A stretch of DNA of 64,000 nt from Cristatella mucedo (lineage: Eukaryota; Bryozoa; Phylactolaemata; Cristatellidae): NCBI GenBank assembly GCA_009760855.2, contig WPIO01000001.1, positions 13,335,001 through 13,399,000 on the forward strand, written 5' to 3'. Shown piece by piece: positions 24,600-34,829 of this stretch (the first letter of the stretch is position 1; every line of letters begins with the position of its first letter). Made by a program: the position numbers and the translations under genes. Below the pieces are notes generated by a model. It ran no database searches and was not told where the DNA came from. It worked only from the letters and a program-made list of their open reading frames with translations.

Positions 24600-25435
24600 C
24601 TGGCATTGCATTGAAATTCCTTTGATCCTATCGTAATGGTACATCTTTGGACATAGATGTCAGCTGCTGTCATCCTGAGACTGTGGAGTATGAGTACCCC
24701 AGGATCTTCTTTAAATCATTGTACACTCTCCCTCTTGCCAATTTAAGCAGCAATCTGTGCCGTTGTCACACTAACCCATGCTGTCATCCCTGCCTGCCTT
24801 CTGGTCCTCAAATTCTCTTAACTGGCAGCTGCTGCATTTGCAATGAGAGGGTACCCAACTTCCTCAAATCGATTAAGACCAACCCCATGGTTATGGGAAA
24901 CCCCCAAAACTGACAGTCTAACCTCAACATATGACCTTTCAACATGACTTTGTAACCTCTGCATAGAAATTGGTTGTTTTGTTACAAACTGGCCGTTCGT
25001 TAGTCTGCAACATATTCCCTACGGTTCTTAATGCCCATGCAATAAAACACCTATAGATGGTGTAAAGGTTGGCAGCTAGGCTTATCTGTTGTGAAACTTG
25101 CAACTTGCTTGTTACTCCACTTCTCTCCGACCTTCACTGGCTCCAATCAAACAATGTTACGACTTCAAGTCCGGTAGTTCACTTTAGGTTCCACCATTCT
25201 CTTGGTCTGGTTAAACTGTCTGAAAGACTTCCCCATGCTTCCCCTGTGTACCACCAGCTCCTCTGACTCAGGTCACTTAGCCGTACCTCAAACCAACCCT
25301 AGCCTTTGGAAACTTAAGCAGTTGTGATGCACCCAGAGCCTGGAAACCGTCATGCACGGAAATTTTGGCATCTACTCGACGACCTTTAAAAGAAGCTAAA
25401 AGTCCATGCTCTAACCACAGTATTTGTTGATAACT
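24600..25435 (+). mobile_element. Second old LINE-I relic
   Basis: Fragments of the LINE-I frame are visible: TTTGCAATGAGAGGGTACCC near the YADD-downstream region, GTTATGGGAAACCC (VMGKP), and AARLICCET...VTPLLSDLHWL at 25069 onward. Heavily mutated. Confidence 0.6.
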
Positions 25436-25444
25436 GAATGAATT

Positions 25445-25590
25445 GTCCTACAACTCTGGTTTGTCCCAGGGATAAGGTGCTTGCCTTTAATAACCAAGAC
25501 CACAGGCTTGAGCCCTGCGGCATATGTAAAGCTCCTGGTTCGAGATTAAGTTCTCTTAAAATGCTATGTAAATTAAAAATTAATGTTTAC
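25445..25590 (+). mobile_element. SINE-A copy
   Basis: tRNA-like head TCCCAGGGATAAGGTGCTTG and a B box AGGCTTGAGCCCTGC. Its tail AAGCTCCTGGTTCGAGATTA and AGTTCTCTTAAAATGCTATG resembles the LINE-I 3' hairpin region. Confidence 0.72.
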
Positions 25591-25798
25591 CACACTGCAT
25601 TGGCAAATATTGTTATCACTGATCAATGTATATGATTCCTTGCTAGCCTATGGGGAATGCCTAGTGAGAGTCAGTTCTCTTTGGATAATATTCAAATACG
25701 TCACAGTTGTTAAGGACTTGTCGTGGGTGAATGTCAACACAGGAACTTTGCACAATCTGCTCACTGATCATCACCGACGAGCATCTTTCTTTGTCCAG

Positions 25799-25899
25799 GT
25801 CATCATATGGATGCGCCACAGCAGCTGAGCCTTGCTCTTGCTTGGGATCGCGTGGACCTTGCTCGCAACCACATCTTCACCTACAGGCAAGAGTGGCCG
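25799..25899 (+). CDS. TRPM exon 8: helical homology region
   Basis: Encodes about residues 369-402, with [20 protein letters not shown] and YRQEWP, the strongly conserved TRPM block around LALAWNRVDIAR. The acceptor is ctttgtccag and the donor gtaggt. Phase is 1 in and 0 out. It sits between an old LINE-I relic with a SINE-A tail and a short tRNA-like stretch. Confidence 0.95.
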
Positions 25900-26043
25900 G
25901 TAGGTAAAACCATCTTGGTCTATTACTAAATTAAAAAGGTGACATAATGAACACATTGATTTTTTTTACTGCACCTGGATTTTGGTTCTAGCACATAAGC
26001 AGATATTTCCATCATACACTTTAAAGCTATATGTTGAGCATCA

Positions 26044-26175
26044 AATGAAAAGTAGTTACTTGGTAGAGCACTGGACCGGTAACCCAGAGATTGTGCTGCA
26101 ACCACTGCTTTAAGCCAAATTTATTTTCGGTCTCAGTCCCACGGAAGATGTCCCCCGGTCAGTCCCTATTTTTTG
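26044..26175 (+). mobile_element. tRNA-like SINE fragment, unassigned
   Basis: TTGGTAGAGCACTGGACCGG followed by TAACCCAGAGATTGTG looks like the A-box to variable-loop part of a tRNA-derived SINE head. The B box is degraded and no anticodon stem-loop of a working tRNA can be drawn. It does not match SINE-A or SINE-B closely. Confidence 0.4.
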
Positions 26176-26504
26176 AATTATATTGGCTTAGTGATACATG
26201 CACACCATTACTGGGTACCGAATAAAATAATTCAACTTAAAGTGACAGAGTGAGCTTTGAAAAGAGAGATTGGAGAGAAGGAAGAAGGGGCATCAATCAA
26301 TAGAAGGCGGTCAGTAGTATGACCAGAAAGAAAGAAATGTGGAAGCTGGAACTTTACTCGATTATTAAGGTTTGTTCCATGGAGTTAGCATACGATCAGC
26401 TTATGTAAAACTTTGGATCACACAATAGCCTCCCAAATGGCTACTTAAAAGGCTCAGCAAGACTAGCACCGAAGCTGGGCAAACTAGTTAGATGGCAAAT
26501 GGTC

Positions 26505-26760
26505 GTTTTATATCTTCATCTGTAATTCCACAAAGCCCTGTAGAATAAGTGAGTGCTCTGCTTGAGAGTATTCAATAATATTCTCAAAGCCCAAATGGCT
26601 TTCGAGAAACACAGTCGCCAACAAACTTCATCTCATATACAGAACAAAAGATGGGACGTACGGATGTTGCATATGAATTCTCCAAATGAGTTTCACAACA
26701 GCAGAACTATTAAGCCTAAGCTTCTGTCACTAACAGTCTTTAAGTGGAAAGAAAGGGACG
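26505..26760 (-). mobile_element. LINE-II 3' end, degraded
   Basis: The minus strand shows the closing GGAATTACAGATGAAGATAT and the AGCCATTTGGGCTTTGAGAA block of LINE-II, with many changes. Upstream codons are not readable. Confidence 0.55.
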
Positions 26761-27479
26761 TATAATCTATAATCTATTGCTCTGGGCTCACTCGAGGACA
26801 TGTGTGTGTGTTTTGTTAGGTCTACTTGTTCAGGAGGGACTAGAAATTCATTGTAGACTTTAATATATTAGGGGCAGTTGGTGGCTAACGATCCTTGATA
26901 TTTGTATACGTGAGATATTTATTGCACACTGTTTGCCATAACATCATTTTCTCCATGACAGACTTTTCCAGAATGAGACATCTTGTCCATCTCACTTCTT
27001 TTTGCTAATTAAAGCTTGAAAGATCATTTGGAAAATAGCAGTGAATTGTCATTATAGCAGTGAATTACCGTTATAGCATTGAAAGTTGGACATCTGAGCT
27101 TGGATTAGGATCACGATATCAATTATTATTTTTACATTGCATTTCTCATGCATTTCCATGGTTTTAAAATTGATAAAGATCACGATTTCATTGGAGCTCT
27201 AATTTCCAATAGTGCACATGTTCAACCACAATAATGGCATGAGGCAACACAGTATTCATACTTTGAGATGTGCGGTCCAGAAGTATGCAGACACACTTCG
27301 GTGGCAATAATTTGGCACGGACTTCAGTAGGACGTGAACCTCAATATATGCCGCTGTCCCCTCATGATTAGCTTGCACGTTATCTCGAAATTACTGCAAA
27401 ACTGCCTTGTGATGCCTTATGTTGAGCTGTGATAGGACTTCGATTGATTGTATATGCAGTGATTGTTCCTATGCTTCAG

Positions 27480-27614
27480 GAGGACTCCCTGGAGCAGGCA
27501 CTGATGGATGCACTGATTCATGATCGTGTTGAATTCGTTCAGCTGCTACTAGACAAAGGTGTGAACATGACACATTTTCTCACTGTTGGGCGGCTGGAGG
27601 AGTTGTACAATACG
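27480..27614 (+). CDS. TRPM exon 9: helical homology region
   Basis: Encodes about residues 403-447: [20 protein letters not shown], then [13 protein letters not shown]. These match the family SLEQAMxDALxxDRVxFVxLL and [13 protein letters not shown]. The acceptor is tgcttcag and the donor gtatgt; phase 0 on both sides. Confidence 0.96.
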
Positions 27615-27780
27615 GTATGTTTTTTAAATCTTGACGTCGATAAGATGCAATTCTCGTTGCCGGTTTCTGTTCCCCTTGTGAAGTCTGATCAGCACGTGTA
27701 TAAAAAAAAGCAGCTGATGCCTTGCCATAGCAGGATAACCCCAAGAACTTACTGGCTAAAGCTCTCTTGTTTAATTTCAG

Positions 27781-27831
27781 AAAGTCGGGCAAACAATTAC
27801 TTTGAATATGATGCTGAACGATTTGCGAAAG
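27781..27831 (+). CDS. TRPM exon 10: 51 bp exon
   Basis: Encodes 17 residues reading [17 protein letters not shown]. It falls where TRPM proteins carry a short helix after LEELYNT. The acceptor is tttaatttcag and the donor gtgagc. Phase 0 on both sides means it could be skipped without a frameshift. The position between two certain exons and good splice sites support it. Confidence 0.85.
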
Positions 27832-27945
27832 GTGAGCTTATTTTTAATTCCGGCTCTAGTGAATATCGAGTTTCGTTAATTTTGATGCTTGTACACTTTC
27901 AGCTATTTGGTTGCCTGAAAATTCAGATTGTTGTAATCTTTTCAG

Positions 27946-28101
27946 AATAAGGTGCCTGGTGCTCGGGTGACACTGCTTGACGTCGGGCTTATCATGAACA
28001 AACTCATGGGAGGCGCTTACCGGTCAAGCTACTCTCGGAGAAAATTTAAGACGGTCTACCACGAAATCATGAAGCTAGCTTGCACCACATTTCCTTTCCT
28101 G
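27946..28101 (+). CDS. TRPM exon 11: helical homology region
   Basis: Encodes about residues 465-516, including [20 protein letters not shown] and a basic SRRKFKTVY stretch, matching the family IDIGLVIExLMGGAYRxxYTRKRFRxLY. The acceptor is atcttttcag and the donor gtatat. Phase 0 on both sides. Only 52 bp of intron separates it from exon 12. Confidence 0.95.
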
Positions 28102-28153
28102 GTATATCAGAGCTAAGCCATTTTGGGGGTCGGGAGCTTTCGATTTGTCATAG

Positions 28154-28330
28154 GCACTTTACCGAGCTTACGTACGGTTTTTTACCCGCAAGCCACGCTT
28201 CAACGAAGCCACCCAGGCCAGCCACACGTTTGAGTATCCCTTCAGTGAGCTAATGGTTTGGGCAGTGCTTCTGAAGCGTCAGGCGATGGCCAAGTTTCTG
28301 TGGCAGCAGCAAGAAGAAGCGCTGGCCAAG
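28154..28330 (+). CDS. TRPM exon 12: helical homology region
   Basis: Encodes about residues 517-575, with [20 protein letters not shown] and [12 protein letters not shown]. These match [34 protein letters not shown]. The acceptor is tttgtcatag and the donor gtaagt. A SINE-B copy starts 17 bases past the donor. Confidence 0.96.
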
Positions 28331-28347
28331 GTAAGTAAATTTTTGCA

Positions 28348-28520
28348 GTGAGCCATAATGGCTCACTAGGTAAGGCGGCTGCTTTTCACGACCTCGGTCC
28401 CGAGGTCGTGGGTTCGAATCCTGCGGTGGCCGATCCTTTATCGCTACTGCAAGCGTTGGTGATAGCCTTAAAGGCTCTTCTGTAGCTATACAAAAGGAGG
28501 TTGTTAAATCAGCTAGTATT
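28348..28520 (+). mobile_element. SINE-B copy, well preserved
   Basis: GTGAGCCATAATGGCTCACT, then AGGTAAGGCGGCTGCTTTTC (A-box region) and GTCGTGGGTTCGAATCC (B box) form a tRNA-derived head. A body of about 80 bp ends AGGTTGTTAAATCAGCTAGT. The first bases form a small self-complementary hairpin. It starts 17 bases past the exon 12 donor. Confidence 0.9.
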
Positions 28521-28634
28521 ATCATTATTATCGCTGATTGCATGAGCTCCAATCTTGAACAGGGTCAGGGAGCCTACACTCCTTTTTCGTTCTATGCAGG
28601 CCAGTGTCCGACCTCACATTTTGAACTTGATATT

Positions 28635-28638
<4 letters not shown>

Positions 28639-28727
<89 letters not shown>

Positions 28728-28750
28728 TACATATATATATATATATATAC
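28639..28750. repeat. (AC)n(AT)n microsatellite
   Basis: About 42 AC units, then ATAC and about 10 AT units. It lies about 120 bp downstream of the SINE-B copy. Confidence 0.97.
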
Positions 28751-28759
28751 TTTTTTCAA

Positions 28760-30765
28760 GAATAGTTTTTGATAGCAACATACGACAGAACACAGCCAAT
28801 GAGCAACTTTTGGATGTACCGAGTAACCTCCACTCGATAAATGTATCTGTATCTCGATGACTGTACAGGGCACGTCTTCAAGAATCGTCAAGGATTTTGA
28901 CACCTGATTTTGGGCATGCCTAAACATAGGCCATACCGGGTTCGAGACTATGCAAGAGGTCGATGGTGCAGTTAGAGGAAGAAACCAGCCAGCTACGTTT
29001 CCTGAGGAAAAATAAGCAGTTGAAACTTATATAGACATATTGGAAAATGCCTAAGATGCCAAAACCATGGTGATATGCACGTATTTTAAAGTCTCCATCG
29101 AGATTATGAGAATTTAGTTCAATTTAGTACACGAATTTAGCTAACCGAAATGGTTTACAACTTAGGAAGTTATTAAAAATATTTTTTGTTTGTTTATCAG
29201 AAAACACTTTCGAGTGCTTTTTTATTTTAATGTCATCAATATCTTGCATTGATAGAACCGTGTCAGGACAATAGCTGTGCGCGCTTAGAGTAGCTTGCTT
29301 AATACCCTCGATGAGCTCTGAGAAAATGCCTGACATGGCTATTGAGATTCATAATCAGAGAGGGAGATGCTAGGTGCATCCACTTTATCCTTCGCAAATA
29401 GCGACTATGTTGGAAGCCAGAAATTTCTGTAGATACTGCGCTAACAGGTCATTTTGCATTCATCCTCCAGACATAGTTCCCACTGTCCTGCTTCTGCGAT
29501 TCATTGATGTCTGCTGCCAGGCATGACTAGAAATTGTGTGGGCAGATCAAATGGAGAATGTGCATATGTGGCAAAGCAGATACTTTTAGCAACAAGTTTC
29601 AGTATCAAGGTTCTTAATATTTTTTGATTGACCGACACAATTTGATACGAAAGTGGATGCATACTGTTGCGAATAAGAAATAGGCATGTTATCAGATTTA
29701 CCAACTCAGGTATTAGGGGTTGACAGCATTTACTAGCTGGCCCGTATCCGACCGAACGTCATCTTTGATATGAGTGAGGCCTGGCGTATCAGCCTTTAGA
29801 GATCATGAATCAGTTTCCATGCCCCTAGTAAAGTTGGTGCATAGAGGCACACTTGGGTTATATCAAAATGGATGTTAAATTACTCCTTTACAAGGAATAC
29901 AAATTTATGGAAGAAGAAACTCGAAATGTAATAGGAAATTTGAAATAAATCAAGTGTTGATACCTGGGGCGAGATAGATGACTGCCAACATCGGCAAGCA
30001 ACTGACTATCAGTGGGACTCGGTACAAGAAATTCGATGGACCGATTTAAGGAGATTGCACAGGGCTTAAGATTCAATGAGAAATTAACAAGTTGCTACTC
30101 TGCCACCAGTTTTCATTAAGGAAAATTGATGGAAGCAGATCCAAAGAAACATTAATAAGCTCACACAATAATGCCTGATATTGTAGTCATTAACGACAGC
30201 AAAGCTATAATGGCAGGTGGGACGGTAGCATATGACGACAGAAGGCAGGCTTATGCAGTGAACATTTCATGTTCATAAACATATTATTTCTTACCCATTA
30301 AGGACACAACAAGCAGAGAAGCGGGTAGCAATATTAGCTGGCTTAGTTTCCGACTTCGAAACTTGGTGGAACTTCGATTTTCTGAAATTCCGCACTGGTC
30401 AGAAATGCTAGTCGATGTGTATGAGCAGGAAGCTGTATGAGGTAAATTCCATTACTCCTCACAGAAAAAGGGATGGCGTTCAATATGGGCAAGAACTTTT
30501 GTCTAGTTCTGGCACGATAGCACACAAGTATGTACATGTCTAGATATTCAAGACGACCAAGAAGGATTTCGGAATTTTAATGATCCTTATTGGGCTGCCT
30601 TATTCAATCATTTCTGTAGTGTTGAGCGGGGTAGGAAGTTTTCGAGCCTTGAGATTCTAGCCCAAAGCCATCTAGCTAATTGGCCGAGCGTCTATAGTGA
30701 GTTGGGTCTGTGCCTCAGTAAAATTATGTGAGAGTATGCAGGCAAAAAGTATGCTGGTATGTAGT
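28760..30765. other. Intron 12, no feature seen
   Basis: About 2 kb of AT-rich intron. No repeat family, exon or protein motif was recognised. Confidence 0.5.
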
Positions 30766-30767
30766 GT

Positions 30768-31290
30768 TGCATCTAAGCTTGTATGCTGGGAGTTTTGCAA
30801 CTGCCACATCACCCCTTCTGATGAACCTACACTGACTCTCCATTATGCATTGCATTGACATCCAATTCTATAGCTCACTTTTAGGTCAATTTGTTCTCTT
30901 GCTTCAGCCTATCTATCTGAAATTCTTTCTTGTCAGGCCTTCAATCGCACGACCCACTCTTCTGACTCAATTTAGCCGAACTCAGTCAACCTTACTTCCT
31001 CTGAAGACCGCTCTTTCATTTCAGTTACTATGCGTCGAAACTCTGGCTACTAACATCACGGCAGCCTCTGATTTGGTAGCAACACATGAAAAGATGCTAA
31101 AAAAAAGTCCTTCTTGTGGCACTTGGTCCGTGAATTGTCCAGTATGTGCTTGTGTATGCTGAAATTATGCATGGTATCACTAATCAATGGAATGGCTTCC
31201 TTTGCAGAATATGTCAGGTGTCTAGAACAAGATTTAGTTCTCTCAGAGCACTCTTTAGTTGTAATGTTATTGCTAATATTACCTGGGGTT
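30768..31290 (+). mobile_element. LINE-I relic, 3' end
   Basis: GCAACTGCCACATCACCCCT (CHITP), then GCTCACTTTTAGGTCAATTT and a decayed tail AGGTGTCTAGAACAAGATTT with AGTTCTCTCAGAGCACTC. Frameshifted throughout. Confidence 0.75.
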
Positions 31291-32130
31291 TTCTAGGTTG
31301 ATGCCAGGAATGATAGTAGTTCTCTGATCTGTGCGTACAGCTGCAGGGTTGTCGGACTACTGCTCCTAAGGAAAGAGCTTTAGCTGTCATCTTGTTGCTT
31401 TATTAATCCGGAATTCTAACCAAATACACATTCAATAGATACAATCTATACACTTTGAAGGCCTAAATGCAGAATCATTTCACTTCAAAACGCCTGATCA
31501 TCATGGGGAGGATTTTAGCAGGCCTCGTGGAGAATGTATACATTATTGCTAACAATAAAAAGTCTCCTGTACTTCAAGCTGTTATTTGCTCATGCACGAG
31601 TATGGATTTAGCCATTTAGTGTAACCAGACAGATAACGAAATATGATAAGCACGATACATCCAGTTTCAAAATGGCTTGAGTTCTTTTAGATGTAATGTG
31701 TAATTGTACGCATGTCGATGCAGCTACTTAACACATACTTTTCACAATGCAGTAGACAAAAAATGTGACCGGCAAGCTTCCCCTACTTGGATTCAAAAGG
31801 TGTTTATCCTGGCTGAAATGATTGAAGTCGTCCTTTGTGAGAGATATTGTCGAATAAATGTGCAAGTTTTGTCTAGACACATCATTTAGCCTTGTTGGCA
31901 TATAGATGAAACAGTGAATCTGGGTATATCATGGACATCTTGTTTTATACATTATAAAGACATGATCTCTATCGCAGATCGTGTGCTGATACTGTATTAA
32001 CTTGCACAATCTCTATCAAACATCTTACATTGTAGCTAAATGGATCGTGACAATGTTATATCATTAATTCTGTTGATGTTGTGATTACTTATTATTGAAA
32101 TGTTTTTCTAATATTTGCCACCATCTGTAG

Positions 32131-32231
32131 GCGATTATAGCCAGCAACCTGTACAGATCTTTGTACAAGGAGGCACTGGAAGATGCATTGGTCGACAATG
32201 TGATAGCAATGGAGCTCATGGATCACTCCAG
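32131..32231 (+). CDS. TRPM exon 13: helical homology region
   Basis: Encodes AIIASNLYRSLYKEALED...AMELMDHSR, about residues 576-608. It corresponds to the family ALxAxKLxKxMAxEAxxxD segment. The acceptor is ccatctgtag and the donor gttcgg. It ends in phase 2. Conservation is weaker than in neighbouring exons, but phase agrees on both sides. Confidence 0.87.
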
Positions 32232-32549
32232 GTTCGGAATCTGCCCACACTGATTACAGTGTGGCTTATGTCATGGGTATTTACGCAAGTGCTGGTGACC
32301 TTAGTTGTGTGGCTCAATTAGCCTTCAAGGCTGCATGCTTAATATCTCAGTGACGATTGACTGTTCCCTAGTAATAGGCCATTCCTAGTTTGGGGTCATG
32401 AATGACTTATGCATGAAGCTGCCATTTATCATAATTCCTTCCAGGCTACTGCAGCTGCCAGGCTACATCCGGATCTACCAACAATTGCAGCCTGTTGTTT
32501 ATTCGACTTTACCCAGCTTAATTATGTTCCTGTGCATACTATTCTCCAG

Positions 32550-32778
32550 GGAATTTCAGCAACTGGCACTTGACTTTCTTGACTACGTGTACAAGCAAGA
32601 TGATGACATGGCACAGCAGCTGCTTACATACGAATTGAAGAACTGGAGTGGGCAGACATGCCTCAGCTTAGCATACAGCTGTGGTATGCGTGAATTCATT
32701 GCACATACCTGCTGCCAAAATCTCATCACCGACATGTGGATGGGCGGGCTGAGAATGAACAAGAACCACAACATAAAG
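32550..32778 (+). CDS. TRPM exon 14: pre-membrane homology region
   Basis: Encodes about residues 609-685: [20 protein letters not shown], then [20 protein letters not shown]. This matches the family [44 protein letters not shown]. The acceptor is attctccag and the donor gtagat; it ends in phase 0. Confidence 0.97.
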
Positions 32779-32990
32779 GTAGATAGATTGGTCCCAGCTT
32801 TGTGCTTTGGAATTGCAAACCTTGTGGTATATCAAATCTAGTGGGCAAGCAAGCTCATGCATGGGCTGCTTGCTGTTGATGTAAATATTAGCAATGATGA
32901 GTTGCCAAAGAGAACTCGTTTGCCGTTGACGGTGCAAGCAAACTATGCAGTCTAAGCAGCTGCAGTGTACGTACTCACCTGTCTGTGCAG

Positions 32991-33245
32991 GTTTTCGTTG
33001 CCATTCTGCTGCCACCGATCATCCCCTTCCTTGGTTACAAGAGCCAGAGTGAGCTGCAGCACATGCCACAGACAGTCGAAGAGCACATTCATGATCTGGA
33101 GCGGATCCGAGATTCGATGCGAAGTGGCAGCGGAAGTTATGGTAATGCATCTGCCGACCAGAATTTCAGCAGAGGAAGCAGACGAATTAGCCTCTCTGGA
33201 CTTAGTCAGGCAGACTTCGTTGCTGATCAAAGTGTTGAGGATGGG
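32991..33245 (+). CDS. TRPM exon 15: pre-S1 segment and variable loop
   Basis: Encodes about residues 686-770. It starts VFVAILLPPIIPFLGYKS, matching the conserved ILLPPxIxxLxFK segment. It then becomes a Ser/Gly/charged loop of the kind that varies most among TRPMs. The acceptor is gtctgtgcag and the donor gtaagt. Phase 0 on both sides. Further loop exons in the following 4.6 kb intron cannot be excluded. Confidence 0.93.
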
Positions 33246-33804
33246 GTAAGTGCTGCCGAAGCTGCCGCCAGCCCTATTGTCTACCCGGCCGAGCTAGAAA
33301 CTGCTACTCAAAATGCCAGTATCGGTGTCAGTCTTTTCATGATGCAACACAACTAAATGGTCTACCCTTGTACCTCTTCTTCTTCGTCAACTCTCCCATA
33401 TATGGGACATATGCGTCCAGAGCTTCGAAGCATGAGGGGGACATGCAGCAGACATATCCACAAGTTATGTTGAATGCCTTTTTTTTAAAACAAGCTCTTA
33501 TCCAATACAGAGTGCCAGCTGGTGTGGAGTTTTAGACTCAGCACCAACTTAGGGTGACATTTTTAGGATGTGCTCAGCAAGTTGCCAGTGGTCGATCGCA
33601 CTCTGAGAGTTGATGGAAGCTGAGCTCTGAGAGCTAATGGAAGCTGAGCTAATTCTACAGGGCTCGGATTTCATGCAACTGTGTCATTTCCATTATACCA
33701 GATTATTTTCCTGTGTAGAAACGTTTAAAAAGCTAAAAAACATGACACTGCCTTCAGGCTTTCACTACAGCAGTAGACAATACTGCCACCATTACAGTGG
33801 GGCC

Positions 33805-33985
33805 TGGCATGTCCTTGGGTCTTAGCTCAGGGACATGCCCGCACTCCACAATCCAGGTTGTGGGTTCCAGTTCTGCAGCAGAAAATTCTTTATTTCCCAC
33901 TGCAAGTATAAGTAGCAGTAGTGATAACCGTAAAGAATCATCTGCTACTATATACAATTATGCTGCTTGATCAGCTGACCTTGTT
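33805..33985 (+). mobile_element. SINE-B copy, diverged
   Basis: TCTTAGCTCAGGGACATGCC (A-box region) and GGTTGTGGGTTCCAGTTCTG (degraded B box). The body TTTATTTCCCACTGCAAG...GTGATAACCGTAAAGAATC and a closing TGCTTGATCAGCTGACC are readable. Confidence 0.65.
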
Positions 33986-34498
33986 TATGTGAGGGTGGGA
34001 ATTCTATGGCTAGCATATTTTGGCTATTGTATCCCAGGCCTGGGTGATAATTGTCATCTAGGAATTATGAGTACTTTTATATGAGACAAAATAGCAAGAC
34101 ATCTGATTCGGTTATTCATAGCCCAAACATACGAGTATGTACACTGCCATTACTATGTTTATTATTGAGTACTTCCTTCAAACTGCTGCTGGATTTACTG
34201 CCTAGGCATTTAAAACTCAAAATCCAACTGTTGACGACTGCACGGTTTTACATGCTATGTGAGCTTGCTCTACACATTTTAGGTAGCAGCATTACGAAGA
34301 AAATTAGTCCCTTTATTTTAGACCTCATTGCTGCACCACAAAATCCTATATCGTTAGATGTAGGGTTTCGTGGTGCCATAGCCATGTGGCACATACATTT
34401 TTCTGTTGAGAAATATATTTCTTGTCTCATTTAATTCTGGTTTGAAGGTGTTGCTAAACCTGATGTTCTCTTGTAACGTCATGTTTCTCTGTCAGTAA

Positions 34499-34825
34499 CA
34501 CCACAAGGCCACAAAGACTAAGCAGGTGATAAGGTAGGAGAGTTTCCTATAGCGCACTTAGTGCCCAAGTGGCTTTTGGCATGCATTCGGTAGCCAACAA
34601 CCTTCATCACATGTAACGAAGAGAAAGTGAGAAGCATTGCTGAGTAGTTAGGGCAGTTGAGGTAGTACCATGGAAGTAGCAGCTCAGGACTGCTGGAAAG
34701 GATGTGCCCCAGTCAACAGCAGCAGAATAGATGTCGTTGCATAAGAATGGTGGAAACTGAGTTCCACAATCCATAGGACGTGCAGAGAAAACGCTTCTGT
34801 TGCCAACTCCCTTCTCAGTAAGCAC
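34499..34825 (-). mobile_element. LINE-II 3' end
   Basis: The minus strand reads GTTGGCAACAGAAGCGTTTT, then TGGATTGTGGAACTCAGTTT (WN-L- codons), ATGCAACGACATC and the ACTACCTCAACTGCCCTAAC block. It ends at the ACTTAGTCTTTGTGGCC tail. Confidence 0.72.
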
Positions 34826-34829
34826 CACG

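Noticed and set aside
28348-28440. Functional tRNA gene
   Set aside because: A and B boxes are present, but the cloverleaf stems do not close and the unit continues into a body shared with other copies, so it is a SINE head.
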